From Wolbachia endosymbiont (group A) of Longitarsus flavicornis (GTDB lineage Bacteria; Pseudomonadota; Alphaproteobacteria; Rickettsiales; Anaplasmataceae): a DNA stretch of 64,000 nt. Below are positions 1 to 9,178 of the stretch, piece by piece. A model generated the notes under the pieces. That model did not search any database, had not been told where the DNA came from, and saw only the letters and a list, made by a program, of their open reading frames with translations. The DNA lies in the NCBI RefSeq assembly GCF_963931955.1, contig NZ_OZ008337.1:930001-994000 (forward strand), read 5' to 3'. The number at the start of each line of letters is the position of its first letter. Position 1 is the first letter of the stretch. The translations under genes were made by a program, and so were the position numbers.

Positions 1-1
1 A

Positions 2-547
2 ATCAATGAATTAATGGACAAGGGTGTGAGGCCTGAAAACATTATACTTTTTGGCCATTCCTTTGGAGGAGCAGTTGCATCGGCAGTTTTGAAGCACTTT
101 GCAGACAAAAACGTTAAACTTAGAGGTGTTATTTTTACTAGCACTTTCAGCTCTTTTCATACAGCAATAGAGCATTTTCCGATCCCTCAAGCAAAAATTT
201 TAAGTATGTTGCCCCCATCCATTTTTAAAAAATTGCTAAAGGCTTTAGATCTAGATTTTGATTTAGTAAACGATATACGAAAGTTGCGAGATGAAGGAAA
301 ATTGAATATGCCAATAATAGTTATTAATAGCAAAGAAGATTACTTAGTACCACAGCCTGCACAATTGGCGCACGCAATAGAAAATGATGTATTGCTACGT
401 GGAAAATTGATCAAGACTGTTAATTCGAAAAGGTGTGAAGATGATCCACATAACGGAGTTTTATCTAGTTGGGAATTGGGTGAAAATTTGACTGATCTAA
501 TACTTAATAAAATTGATAAAACAATGAATAGACAGTATTTACAATAA
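2..547 (+). CDS. Alpha/beta hydrolase, C-terminal part (5' end outside window)
   Basis: The reading frame is open to the left edge of the window, so the N-terminus is missing. Counting from the first internal Met (base 14), a nucleophile elbow GHSFGG places the catalytic Ser at residue 16. An Asp follows at about 109 in NSKEDYLVP and a His at about 146 in DDPHNG, in the order and spacing of a complete Ser-Asp-His triad. This supports a serine hydrolase of the alpha/beta fold; the substrate (ester, lipid or peptide) cannot be told. The next gene follows after 37 bases on the same strand. Confidence 0.75.
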   Translation: MNELMDKGVRPENIILFGHSFGGAVASAVLKHFADKNVKLRGVIFTSTFSSFHTAIEHFPIPQAKILSMLPPSIFKKLLKALDLDFDLVNDIRKLRDEGKLNMPIIVINSKEDYLVPQPAQLAHAIENDVLLRGKLIKTVNSKRCEDDPHNGVLSSWELGENLTDLILNKIDKTMNRQYLQ

Positions 548-584
548 ACTGTATATTTTTCAGTAAATTAGCTATGCTAAAAGC

Positions 585-1649
585 ATGCAAAAACGTCATA
601 TAACTATTTGTTTTATACTGCTTTTTATAATAGGGATGTTATTCCTGATGCGTCCTATGATTTTTCCATGTTTAATATCTGTTGTTATTGCATATTTGTT
701 TAATCCGCTAGTAGTTAAGTTTGAAAAGTATAGAATACCGCGTTCATGTTCTGTAATTTTTATAATACTTATTTTATTAATAGCTTTTATACTAGTCATA
801 ACATTTGTTTTACCTATTATATATGTTCAAATTACTTCAATATTAAATTTCTTAGTGAGTAAAGTGCCTTCATTAAAGCTTAAAGTAATCCCCTCTGTAT
901 TAGAATTTCTTAATATAAAAATCGAGGATAGCTTATTTGATCATTTATCTAAAAATCTAGCAGAAAATTACAGCAACTATGTATCTTATTTCATGAATGC
1001 TCTTGATATTGCTAGTAACTTTATAATCCAAGTGTTAAGTTCAAGCTTTAACACGGTATCATTAATGGTGATTACTCCTGTAGTGTTTTTCTATATATTA
1101 CGTGATTGGCCTTTAATTATAGAAAAAGCTAATAAATTAATTCCTGTTTCTTATAGAGAAAAAGTTGCAAATTATTTTTCCAAAGTGGATTTCATTATAT
1201 CTAATTATCTAAAGGGGCAGGTAAATGTATGTATTGTCATGATGGTCTTTTACTCTGTGAGCCTGAGCATAATCGGATTGGAACACTCTATTGTTATTGG
1301 AATTTTATCAGGAATATTAACGTTCATACCTTACGTAGGGCCATTATTATATACCATTATTGGGTTTTTGAGCGCTATCACTCAATTTAGTAGATGGTTT
1401 GAAAGTGCTGCTGTTTTGCTATTATTTGGTGTTGGACAATTAATAGATTCAAACATATTAGTTCCTTTATTAATAGGAAAAAAAGTTCATATACATCCAA
1501 CTGTAATTATTCTGGGAATTACTATATGCGCTTCATATTTTGGATTTATAGGTATATTACTTTTTATTCCAATAATAGCAATGTTCAATGTATCAGTAGA
1601 ATATGCAATCAATAAATATTTTAAAAGTGAGCTTTATAAAAACGGCTAA
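585..1649 (+). CDS. AI-2E family transporter / PerM-like permease
   Basis: The 354-residue product is strongly hydrophobic, with about eight predicted membrane segments and the block order of the AI-2E transporter family (PF01594). It has paired helices near residues 8-35 and 58-85, a long extra-membrane stretch, and conserved blocks YLKGQ near 208 and a glycine/proline-rich TFIPYVGPLL near 247. Members export small molecules or ions (E. coli PerM, TqsA; Na+/H+ antiport in some). The substrate here is unknown, and despite the family name there is no evidence for AI-2. The length is typical of the family. Confidence 0.8.
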   Translation: MQKRHITICFILLFIIGMLFLMRPMIFPCLISVVIAYLFNPLVVKFEKYRIPRSCSVIFIILILLIAFILVITFVLPIIYVQITSILNFLVSKVPSLKLKVIPSVLEFLNIKIEDSLFDHLSKNLAENYSNYVSYFMNALDIASNFIIQVLSSSFNTVSLMVITPVVFFYILRDWPLIIEKANKLIPVSYREKVANYFSKVDFIISNYLKGQVNVCIVMMVFYSVSLSIIGLEHSIVIGILSGILTFIPYVGPLLYTIIGFLSAITQFSRWFESAAVLLLFGVGQLIDSNILVPLLIGKKVHIHPTVIILGITICASYFGFIGILLFIPIIAMFNVSVEYAINKYFKSELYKNG

Positions 1650-1651
1650 CA

Positions 1652-1774
1652 GACCTTTTGCATAATCAATTTATGGTAAGAGGAGAAATGAGCCCAGAAT
1701 ACCTGACATATTTGAGGAGCGTAAGTAAATTTTTGCGCAAAAATTACTACCAGAAAGAGGTTACGTAAGAGGTT
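1652..1774. repeat. Short MITE-like sequence with imperfect inverted ends
   Basis: The gap between the permease and the DnaA-like gene starts with GACCTTTTGCATAATC. It ends with a stretch whose reverse complement is close to AACCTCTTACGTAACC, about 11 of 16 positions matching. These ends resemble those of the 810-819-bp elements at 39361 and 62426 (GACTTCTTGCATAACC). A 26-codon ORF (1688-1768) lies inside behind a good AGGAG, but nothing supports it as a gene. The call as a decayed non-autonomous element is an inference. Confidence 0.35.
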
Positions 1775-1778
1775 CAAC

Positions 1779-2414
1779 GTGCAATTAAATTTATTTAACA
1801 ACAATCAAGCTGATTATAATCGGCAAAATTACATCATCTTAGATGAAAATAAGCACGTATATAATTCGGTAGTTAATGATTTATCTTGGAAATGTCTGAT
1901 TCTTTTTGGACCTAAAAGCTCCGGTAAAACTCATCTTGCTCATATTTGGCAATCAATAAATGATGCAATCTTTATCAATGTGAATAACTTCGTAAGCGAG
2001 ATTAGGTATAGCGATGCTTTTATTTTAGAAGACGTACAAAACATTAAAGATGAAGCAATGTTATTACATTGTTACAATTACATGAAAGAAAACGACAAGA
2101 GGCTGCTAATCACTTCTTCAATTTCACCAAAAAAGCTTAACTTCAAATTAAGAGATTTAAGTTCTCGAATATTATCAACTATCAGCGTAAAAATTTTGCC
2201 TGCAAGCGAAGAATTATTAAGAATCATGCTAATAAAACGATTTTCAGATAAACAGTTAAAAATTGATTTAAAAGTGATTAATTATATTTTAGCAAGAATA
2301 GAACGTTCTTTCTATAGCATTGACAAAATTATAGAGAAGATAGATAATGAATCTATAGGGTCAAATGTGACCGTTCCTTTTATTAGCACTTTATTAAAAA
2401 AAGATGCCATTTGA
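1779..2414 (+). CDS. DnaA-like AAA+ ATPase (Hda/DnaA-homologue)
   Basis: The 211-residue protein has a Walker A motif GPKSSGKTH at residues 44-52 and a Walker B-like LEDVQ near 88. The layout is that of the DnaA AAA+ domain only, without the DNA-binding domain IV of the full DnaA encoded at 41260. Stand-alone homologues of this size are Hda in gammaproteobacteria and HdaA in alphaproteobacteria, which stimulate hydrolysis of DnaA-ATP after initiation. A regulatory role in replication is the likely job. The start is a GTG preceded by AGAGG at suitable distance, just after the repeat-like sequence. Confidence 0.75.
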   Translation: MQLNLFNNNQADYNRQNYIILDENKHVYNSVVNDLSWKCLILFGPKSSGKTHLAHIWQSINDAIFINVNNFVSEIRYSDAFILEDVQNIKDEAMLLHCYNYMKENDKRLLITSSISPKKLNFKLRDLSSRILSTISVKILPASEELLRIMLIKRFSDKQLKIDLKVINYILARIERSFYSIDKIIEKIDNESIGSNVTVPFISTLLKKDAI

Positions 2415-2618
2415 TTCCTTCTTTTGTAAAGGTATATATTAAAAATTTATTAACACCCATAACACTAACGTAATTGAAATCTCTATCTGTCCATGTTAGA
2501 ATCATAATCAATGTTATGTTATAATAAATATAGATAGATACAGCTAAGAAGTATTTTATATTATAGTAGAGCTCACTTTATAAGGTGTTTTTTATAGATT
2601 TGACGTTATAATTTAACT

Positions 2619-2789
2619 ATGATAAGAGTAAGATTAAATTTAAAAAAAAGGTTAAAGCAAAAGTTTGTGATGTTCACTCTACTGATAAATGCCTTATTTG
2701 TCTCATATTTTCTCATAAGAAACATAGGAAACACTTCCAATCAAATTATAGCTAAAGAAATAAATATAGGAGCTGATAATGAAAAATAA
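2619..2789 (+). CDS. Small single-pass membrane protein (hypothetical)
   Basis: This 56-codon ORF starts ATG at 2619 and stops at 2787-2789, overlapping the start of xerD by 11 bases. The product has a basic N-terminus (about eight Lys/Arg in the first 15 residues), one hydrophobic segment at residues 17-33 and a polar tail. The plan loosely recalls short FtsB/FtsL-like proteins but there is no coiled coil, so no function is proposed. Translational coupling with xerD is plausible. The 204 bases before it (2415-2618) show no gene or tRNA that I can recognise. Confidence 0.4.
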   Translation: MIRVRLNLKKRLKQKFVMFTLLINALFVSYFLIRNIGNTSNQIIAKEINIGADNEK

Positions 2790-3765
2790 ACAGTCGCAAA
2801 ATAAAAAAGAAAATCTTTACATAACATATTACATAGATGCTTTAGCTTCAGAGAGGTCCGCTACACAAAATACTTTGGAAAGTTATCGTTCTGATCTACA
2901 TCAGTTTGAAGAATTTTTATTGGAAAGCAGCACTACCTTGATTGGTGCAAACAAAACCAATATTAAAGACTATATGAAATCTCTATGTACGCAAAAAAAA
3001 TATAAAAGTAGCTCTATATCAAGAAAAATATCCGCTATGAAAAATTTCTATAAGTGTCTATTTAATGACGGAATAATAGATTTTAATCCAGCGCCGGCTA
3101 ATGATGCTGAATTAAAGAATCCAAAAGTTTCTCGTCCTTTGCCTAAGTATTTAAGTGTCAAAGAAATATTTTTGCTAATGGACACAGTGAGAAAATCAGC
3201 AAGCGAATCGAATAAAGAGATAAGCAGTAAAAGGCTATGTGCGATTTTAGATATCCTTTACTCTTCTGGAATGCGTGTTTCTGAACTAATTAATATGAAG
3301 TTATGTGAAGTGTCACATTTAATAAACAGTAATAACAAAGAATGCTATATAATAATAAAAGGAAAAAGTGGTAGAGAGAGGCAAATCCTTTTTAATGAAC
3401 AAGCATTACAGAGCCTTAGAAATTATTTATCAGTTCGTGATAATCTGATCCCTAAAGAAAAGGAATCCGATTGGCTATTCCCAGGTGATAAACCTAATAA
3501 ACCAATTACAAGGCAGAGGGTCGGTCAATTAATGAAGGAGTTGGCAAGAAAATGCAATATTGATGAAAATAAGATCTCTCCACACGTGATTAGGCATTCT
3601 TTTGCTACCCATCTACTGGATAGCGGGGCAAATATTGTGTTGATACAGAAAATTCTTGGCCATACTAACCTTTCTACAACACAAATATATACTCATATTG
3701 CTAACGAAAAGTTAAAGGACAAACTAGCTGATTCGCATCCTATTACTCAGATGATCAATAATTAA
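2779..3765 (+). CDS. xerD: Tyrosine recombinase XerD-like
   Basis: The 328-residue tyrosine recombinase has an N-terminal SAM-like core-binding domain (about 10-100) and a C-terminal catalytic domain. Visible catalytic residues are Arg166 in SGMRVSEL, His269 and Arg272 in HVIRHSFATH, His295 in GHTNLS, and the nucleophile Tyr304 in TTQIYTH. Xer proteins resolve chromosome dimers at dif with FtsK. The tail after the Tyr (THIANEKL) and the N-terminal start are nearer XerD than XerC; I am less sure of C versus D than of the family. AGGAG lies 5 bases before the ATG. Confidence 0.87.
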   Translation: MKNKQSQNKKENLYITYYIDALASERSATQNTLESYRSDLHQFEEFLLESSTTLIGANKTNIKDYMKSLCTQKKYKSSSISRKISAMKNFYKCLFNDGIIDFNPAPANDAELKNPKVSRPLPKYLSVKEIFLLMDTVRKSASESNKEISSKRLCAILDILYSSGMRVSELINMKLCEVSHLINSNNKECYIIIKGKSGRERQILFNEQALQSLRNYLSVRDNLIPKEKESDWLFPGDKPNKPITRQRVGQLMKELARKCNIDENKISPHVIRHSFATHLLDSGANIVLIQKILGHTNLSTTQIYTHIANEKLKDKLADSHPITQMINN

Positions 3766-3770
3766 ACTTA

Positions 3771-4547
3771 TTGCTTTTAATTTGTAGTAAAGTTAAATTC
3801 AAAATAAGTTTATGTGAGTTTGTGATTTCAAGTTTGTTGTTTAATTTCTTTCTTATATTATGGGAAGTATTCTATACTTTAATTACTCTCCCTGTAATTC
3901 TCTTTCCTGAGTGTGTAATAACCATTTTTCTCGTCTGTTCGGTGAGAGTTGTATTATTCATGCTGCGTTTATTATGTGGCATTAAATATGAAGTGAGGGG
4001 AATGGAAAACATTCCTAAGCAACCTTTTATAATTGCATCCAAACACCAATCTCCATTTGAAACATTTATTTTTATACTACTATTTAGAAAAGCGGTTTTT
4101 ATTTTAAAACGTGAATTGAAATGGATTCCATTCATTGGTTTGCATCTCATGGCGCTCAGAATGATTTTTATTAACCGCTCAGATGGTATCAGTTCTATGC
4201 GTCATATCATTAAATTAGCAAAAATGCGTATAAAAGAAAATAGAGGCATAATAATATTTCCTGAAGGCACAAGAACGACTATAAACCAAAATATAAAATA
4301 TCAACCAGGTATTGCTGCTTTATATAGCATATTATCTGTTCCTGTGTTACCGGTTGCTTTAAACACTGGTTTGTTTTGGCCAAAAAGCATACTTTCTCTG
4401 AGAAAGAATCCCGGAAAGGCAGTAATAGAAATATTGCCTCCAATACATCCTGGATTAAACAAAAATGAATTCTTGCAAAGTTTAGAAAAAATTATTGAAG
4501 AGAGAAGTAGTAAATTAACCACAGAAAAAACTGATATTGCAAATTAA
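3771..4547 (+). CDS. plsC: 1-acyl-sn-glycerol-3-phosphate acyltransferase
   Basis: The 258-residue protein has two hydrophobic segments in the first 65 residues, then the acyltransferase motifs: KHQSPFET at 91-98 (catalytic His92 in an HX4E variant) and FPEGTR at 163-168. PlsC acylates lysophosphatidate to phosphatidate at the inner face of the cytoplasmic membrane. The gene starts five bases after xerD and probably shares its transcript. The HX4E form is common in alphaproteobacterial PlsC. Confidence 0.88.
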   Translation: MLLICSKVKFKISLCEFVISSLLFNFFLILWEVFYTLITLPVILFPECVITIFLVCSVRVVLFMLRLLCGIKYEVRGMENIPKQPFIIASKHQSPFETFIFILLFRKAVFILKRELKWIPFIGLHLMALRMIFINRSDGISSMRHIIKLAKMRIKENRGIIIFPEGTRTTINQNIKYQPGIAALYSILSVPVLPVALNTGLFWPKSILSLRKNPGKAVIEILPPIHPGLNKNEFLQSLEKIIEERSSKLTTEKTDIAN

Positions 4548-4564
4548 CAAAAAAGCTTTATAAT
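4537..4564 (+). promoter_or_regulatory. Sigma-70-type promoter of rpsT
   Basis: TTGCAA (4537-4542) and TATAAT (4559-4564) are separated by 16 bases, 35 bases before the rpsT ATG. The -35 box lies inside the last codons of plsC, so rpsT can be transcribed on its own. Confidence 0.6.
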
Positions 4565-4598
4565 TAAAAGAAAAGTACAGTATTTTAGGTATTAATAT

Positions 4599-4868
4599 AT
4601 GGCAAATCATAAGAGTGCTAAAAAAATGATAAAGGTAATAGCAAAGCGCACTTTAATAAATAAGATGCGGAAAAGTAAAACTCGCACTGCTATTAGAAAT
4701 TTGGTTGATATAATCAAGTCTGGCGACAAAGAAAATGTTGTTCTGGCATTTCGGAATGCTGAATCTAATTTACACAAGTGTGTGAATAAAGGTGTTATTC
4801 ATAGGAATACCGCTGCACGTAAAATAAGTCGCTTAAATGCAAAAGTAAAAGCATTGATGACCGCTTAA
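4599..4868 (+). CDS. rpsT: 30S ribosomal protein S20
   Basis: This 89-residue, very basic protein begins MANHKSAKK, as S20 proteins do. It carries the conserved NLHKCVNKGVIHRNTAARKIS segment of the C-terminal helical bundle in recognisable form. S20 binds 16S rRNA early in 30S assembly. The length is typical. It has its own promoter and a hairpin directly at its stop codon. Confidence 0.97.
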   Translation: MANHKSAKKMIKVIAKRTLINKMRKSKTRTAIRNLVDIIKSGDKENVVLAFRNAESNLHKCVNKGVIHRNTAARKISRLNAKVKALMTA

Positions 4869-4896
4869 TACGGTTAATGTAAAGTTAACTGTATTA
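4866..4896 (+). terminator. Hairpin at the end of rpsT
   Basis: The arms TAATACGGTTAA and TTAACTGTATTA (12 bp, one G-T wobble) with a 7-base loop begin at the stop codon itself. The tract after it is A/T-rich but not a clean run of T, so this is a terminator-like hairpin rather than a textbook terminator. Confidence 0.5.
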
Positions 4897-4945
4897 ATAT
4901 ATACTCCTCAGTTTGTATATTCTATATAAAATTTAAGCTTAAGTG

Positions 4946-6196
4946 ATGGATAAAAAAGTGCTATTAGAACTAAGTAATGGATTAAAAATCGAGCTACCTG
5001 TATTAAGCGGAACAACAGGTCCTAACGTGTTAAATATCAAGGACTTATATAAGACAACAGGATTATTCACTTACGATCCGGGGTTTGTTTCCACAGCTTC
5101 ATGTTCTTCTTCGATTACATTTATTGATGGAGATGAAGGGGTGCTTAAATATAGGGGACATAATATAGCTGATTTGGCAGAGAATAATAGTTTTACTGCT
5201 GTGATTTATTTATTACTCTATAGTGAACTACCCAGTTCAGAGCAACACAAAAAATTTCTTCTCAAAATACAAAAATTATCCAAAGTATCAGAGCAAATTA
5301 CAAATGTAATTAAAGCATTTCCACAAACTGCCCACCCTATGTCGATTTTAGTTGCATGTTTTGCAAGTTTGTCAGCATCTTACTATGAAAAGCATGGCAA
5401 CAATGTCAATGGTGAAGATCTAGACTTTGGAATTTCTGCAATAGCGCAAGTTCCTGCAATTGTTGCAATGATTTATAGGCATATCAACAATCAGGAATTC
5501 ATAAATGCTAACAATGAATTAAGTTACAGCGAAAATTTCTTAAAGATGATATTTGGCGATGCTGTTGATAATGATAAAAGCGCCCTTTTTGCAAAAGCTT
5601 TGGATAAAATATTTACTCTCCATGCTGATCATGAACAGAATGCTTCTACGGCGGCTGTCAGACTGGTAGGATCGGCTGGTTCTAATCTGTTTGCAAGCCT
5701 CTCTGCAGGGGTTGCTACACTTTGGGGACCAGCACATGGTGGAGCTAATGAGGCAGTTATAAATATGCTAAAAGAGATAGAGCAAAGTGGAGATATAGAT
5801 AAATTCATCGAAAAAGCTAAAGATGATAAAGATCCATTTAAATTGATGGGATTTGGACATCGTGTTTATAAAAATTATGATCCGCGCGCGCGTATATTGA
5901 AAGACGCTTGTCATGAGGTTCTAAGTAAACTAGAACAAAATAATGAATTGCTCAAAATTGCAAAAAAACTTGAAGAAATAGCTTTAAAGGATGAATATTT
6001 TATCGTGCGTAAGTTATATCCAAATGTTGATTTTTACTCAGGTATAATAATGAATGCTATCGATATTCCCTCAAATATGTTCACGCCTATTTTTGCACTT
6101 GCAAGAACCACTGGTTGGGTTACTCAGTGGTATGAAATGATAAATGATAAAGAAACTAAGATCTGTAGACCAAGACAACTCTATCTTGGTAAATAA
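4946..6196 (+). CDS. gltA: Citrate synthase
   Basis: The 416-residue type II citrate synthase condenses oxaloacetate with acetyl-CoA at entry to the TCA cycle. The conserved blocks are present in order: GDEGVLKYRGHNI near the N-terminus, PAHGGANEAV and GFGHRVYKNYDPRA (two active-site His), PNVDFYSG (the active-site Asp) and a C-terminal RPRQLYLG. A GTG at 4943 directly precedes the ATG and could also start translation. With icd at 43633 it is one of two TCA-cycle genes here. Confidence 0.96.
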   Translation: MDKKVLLELSNGLKIELPVLSGTTGPNVLNIKDLYKTTGLFTYDPGFVSTASCSSSITFIDGDEGVLKYRGHNIADLAENNSFTAVIYLLLYSELPSSEQHKKFLLKIQKLSKVSEQITNVIKAFPQTAHPMSILVACFASLSASYYEKHGNNVNGEDLDFGISAIAQVPAIVAMIYRHINNQEFINANNELSYSENFLKMIFGDAVDNDKSALFAKALDKIFTLHADHEQNASTAAVRLVGSAGSNLFASLSAGVATLWGPAHGGANEAVINMLKEIEQSGDIDKFIEKAKDDKDPFKLMGFGHRVYKNYDPRARILKDACHEVLSKLEQNNELLKIAKKLEEIALKDEYFIVRKLYPNVDFYSGIIMNAIDIPSNMFTPIFALARTTGWVTQWYEMINDKETKICRPRQLYLGK

Positions 6197-6328
6197 ATTT
6201 ATTTTCACTTCATTCACAATTTTTCTTTGAGCACTTTGACTCCTAAGATCTTCAAATATTTTTTTATTACCAGAGAGCAACCGAAGACCCTACTCCAAAA
6301 CTGTGCTCTATAGCTGACCCAAGCAACA

Positions 6329-6378
6329 CGTCATCCTGCTGCTTGTTAGCGGCACCGCGAATGAATCGCGGTATGACG
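6329..6378. repeat. Wolbachia-type intergenic palindrome
   Basis: The unit is bounded by CGTCAT and ATGACG and holds an inner hairpin ACCGCGA/TCGCGGT. A closely related unit is at 13739-13802, and partial copies lie at 39867 and 42685. The rest of the 6197-6434 gap contains only further fragments of the GTCATCCCAGTGC type and no gene. Confidence 0.7.
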
Positions 6379-6434
6379 GTTAAGTAGGGTGTCATCCCAG
6401 TGCCCTCTTCTTGTCATCCCAGTGCTTGACACTA

Positions 6435-7326
6435 GACTTCTTTCAAAATTCATGTATGGAGCTCAAAATTGTGAATTGCAGCAATCAAATTAAACCTTAA
6501 ACCAAAACGTTTTCGTCGGTTTCTATACCTGTCCGAGATGATTTTAAACCTTTTCAATAAGCCAATTACGTTTTCAACAATTGCCCTTTGGCTCATAAGT
6601 GCCCTGTTCTCTTTTTTTTGTTCTTTGCTTAACGGATTCTTTTTCATTTTCCTGTGCGGTAATACAACATTTTTGTGTATCTTCTGCATTCCCCTGTAGC
6701 CGGCATCAGCTAAGATTTTGGTGTCCGGTAATATTGCTACCTTTGATTCTCTAAACATCCGAAAATCGTGTTTTCTACCATTCGAGAAAGATGTGCATAT
6801 GACTTTTTTACTCTTCTTCTCTGTTACTATTTGTGTTTTTATAGTATGCCTTTTTTTCTTTCCAGAGTAGAAGGGCTTTTGCTTTTTTTTGGTCTCTCTA
6901 CTGGCGTTTCAGTTCCGTCTATTACTAAAACTTCATATTCTACATCACTCTTTAATAGCTCTTTTTTTCCTGGTAATGCAAAATCTGGATGTTTTATTAA
7001 TATGTCTTCTACCTATCTTATTATTTTAAAACTGTTACTTTCACTCATGCCATAGCTTTGCCCAATATGAAAATATGTACGATATTCTCTTATATATTCC
7101 AGTGCCATAAGTAGCCTGTCTTCTATGCAAAGTTTACTTTTTCTTCCACTTCTAGCTTTTTTTCTTTTATCCTCCACTTCTAGAATTTCTACCATTCGCT
7201 CAAATGTTGCTTTTTTTACCCCTGTTAAACGTCGAAACTTTTCTCCTTCTAACTTTTCTATTTCCTTATATTTCATGCTTTCAAATACTTCATCTTACAC
7301 TCCCTCTAACAATTTTGAAAGAAGTC
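6435..7326 (-). mobile_element. IS5-family element (ISWpi1-like), copy 1
   Basis: The element is 892 bp with 16-bp terminal inverted repeats GACTTCTTTCAAAATT, flanked by a TA on each side (6433-6434, 7327-7328) as a 2-bp target duplication. Its size, ends and two-frame transposase resemble the Wolbachia IS5-family element I know as ISWpi1. It is inserted between gltA and recF. The right flank to 7430 holds a further IS-end-like AAAGAGGTC but no gene. Confidence 0.9.
6450..7276 (-). pseudogene. IS5-family transposase, nonsense-disrupted, with -1 frameshift site
   Basis: On the minus strand the first frame (87 codons from 7276) ends at an in-frame TAG after SFKIIR. Reading on gives VEDILIKHPDF and the DDE block VIDGTETPVERP, up to an A8 tract. 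A -1 shift there enters the second frame (KPFYSGKKKRHT, then DAGYRGMQ and the last catalytic region). The A8 slip fits programmed frameshifting; the TAG does not. A conserved Trp (TGG) at that place is my expectation from the family. The product is therefore truncated before its catalytic residues. Confidence 0.8.
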
Positions 7327-7430
7327 TAATGTCGACAAGACCTAAGCAGTGTGAGAGACAATAGATAGGAAGTTTTGAAAAGGGTTTAGTGGAAGTTGTT
7401 TGTATGAGCTTTGAAAGAGGTCCATTGTAA

Positions 7431-8510
7431 CTATTCATTTGATAATTCAAAAAACTTGAAAGAATAAAGATAGTTATTAAAATTATCTTGATTTACATCA
7501 GTTATCCAAGTTTGACATTGAATACTTAACATTTCCTCTATTAACGCCTTTCTGTAATGTTTATCCAGATGAGACATTATATCGTCAAGCAGAAGAAGTG
7601 GTGCCTTATTGTAATGAATACACCTTGCTTTTACACTGGATAAAATAATAGAAAGCAGTAATAACTTTTGTTCTCCAGTGGAGCACAGATTTATTGGTAC
7701 GTTTCTTTTTTGACAAAAAACCCGAAAATTATCGTTATGCACACCAAAGGTTACTCTACCAGTCAATGAGTCTTTTTCTCTGTTTTCCTTTAGACGATTC
7801 TGAAAATATTCTGCAGTATCGTTCAAAGTTAGCTGGCTGCTGAATTTCAAACTTGCCTTTGGAAAAAGCTCACTGGAATGGTTATCAATTGTGTCTTGTA
7901 ATATTTTTAAAACAGACGATCGCATACGTAAAATACTAACTGCATTAACAGCCATTATGTTTTCAAGACTAGAGAGCCAATTTTCGTCCAAGGTGTTCTC
8001 TCTCAACAGTTTACTTCGCTCATGTTTAGCTTTTCTATATTTCATGTAGCAGCAAGTGTAATTTTCCTCAAACAGTGAGACTATACGGTCTAAAAATTTT
8101 AATCTGTCACTTGGAGAATTAAGAAGAACATAGTCCATTTGTGGAATCAGCCATATTACATTGGATATCTTATACAAAGATGAATAACTCGATTGCGTTT
8201 TTCCATCAATTTGTATTAATTTCTTATCAAAACTCTTTGCGATACCAATTGAATTAAAATCCATTCCATTAAAAAAATCATAGTGCACTACCCAATCTTC
8301 ATTACTGAATCTATTTTGTATCTCACTGGCTTTTGCTTTTTTCATTCCATTGCTTTTAGCAAGCAACGAGATTGCTTCAAGTATATTAGTTTTACCAATA
8401 CCATTTTTGCCAGTTATTACAACTGAGCTATCATCTGAATCCAGTTCAAAGTTTGAGTGGCTACGAAAATTATGTAATTTCAGCTTTTTTATGTAGCAAT
8501 GGGTAGCCAT
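7431..8510 (-). CDS. recF: DNA replication and repair protein RecF
   Basis: The 359-residue SMC-like ATPase has Walker A GKNGIGKTN at 34-42, the signature region CSTGEQKLLLL and Walker B LLLLDDIMSHLD near the C-terminus. RecF with RecO and RecR loads RecA at gaps. The N-terminal KLKLHNFRSH is typical of the family. It is preceded by the peroxiredoxin gene (16 bases apart, same strand), and transcription likely runs through both. Confidence 0.93.
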   Translation of the reverse strand: MATHCYIKKLKLHNFRSHSNFELDSDDSSVVITGKNGIGKTNILEAISLLAKSNGMKKAKASEIQNRFSNEDWVVHYDFFNGMDFNSIGIAKSFDKKLIQIDGKTQSSYSSLYKISNVIWLIPQMDYVLLNSPSDRLKFLDRIVSLFEENYTCCYMKYRKAKHERSKLLRENTLDENWLSSLENIMAVNAVSILRMRSSVLKILQDTIDNHSSELFPKASLKFSSQLTLNDTAEYFQNRLKENREKDSLTGRVTFGVHNDNFRVFCQKRNVPINLCSTGEQKLLLLSIILSSVKARCIHYNKAPLLLLDDIMSHLDKHYRKALIEEMLSIQCQTWITDVNQDNFNNYLYSFKFFELSNE

Positions 8511-8526
8511 TAACCTATTCTTTAGT

Positions 8527-9006
8527 TTATATTCTCTTTACTTCTTCCAGAACCTCATCAACATGTCCACTAACTTTTACATTTTTCCAGATCTTCACTA
8601 TTTTACCTTTTTTATCTATTAAAAAAGTAGTGCGTTCTATTCCCATATACTTTTTGCCAAACATACTTTTCTCTACCCAAACACCATATTTTCCCAACAT
8701 TTCAGCATTCTCATCAGAAACTAAAGAAAACGGCAGAGAGTATTTTGCTTTGAAGTTAGTGTGGCACTTAACACTATCTTTTGATACACCAATTATCACT
8801 GTGTCAAGGGAAGAAAAATCATCTATTTTATCTCTAAAGCCTTTTGCTTCCATCGTACAACCCGGAGTATCGTCTTTAGGATAAAAATAAAGAGCTACAT
8901 TTTTTTTATCAAAAAATTCACTCAGTGATAAATTTTCACCAGAATCTGTTGGTAAACTAAAATCAGGTGCATTATTTCCTACTACTAACTCCATACCTTG
9001 CTCCAT
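8527..9006 (-). CDS. bcp: Bcp/PrxQ-type peroxiredoxin (thiol peroxidase)
   Basis: The 159-residue thioredoxin-fold peroxidase reduces hydroperoxides. The peroxidatic Cys is Cys50 in DDTPGCTMEA. The resolving Cys found five residues later in E. coli Bcp is Lys55 here. The only other Cys is Cys81 in SVKCHTNF, so it is either a 1-Cys enzyme or uses Cys81 by another route. TTFLIDKKGKI and the rest are ordinary. Met1 and Met5 are both possible starts. Confidence 0.93.
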   Translation of the reverse strand: MEQGMELVVGNNAPDFSLPTDSGENLSLSEFFDKKNVALYFYPKDDTPGCTMEAKGFRDKIDDFSSLDTVIIGVSKDSVKCHTNFKAKYSLPFSLVSDENAEMLGKYGVWVEKSMFGKKYMGIERTTFLIDKKGKIVKIWKNVKVSGHVDEVLEEVKRI

Positions 9007-9178
9007 TAATAACGCTTCTATCTATAGTAGTATATTGTAGTCAGAGTATCAAATTTTATATATAGCTAACACAGATAAGATTCTTGATAGGGGGCTTATT
9101 GATAACTGCCTTCTCGGCTTGCCGCTTTTGATAAAGTGTGGTTTTCGTCTGATGTAAGGCCATATCAAATAGATCCTA

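Noticed and set aside
1688..1768. 26-codon ORF with a strong AGGAG inside the short repeat-like sequence
   Set aside because: It lies wholly within a probable decayed element and has no recognisable feature.
6768..7055. 95-codon ORF opposite to the IS5 transposase (and equal ones in copies 2 and 3)
   Set aside because: It is the antisense shadow of the transposase and appears only because the copies are identical.
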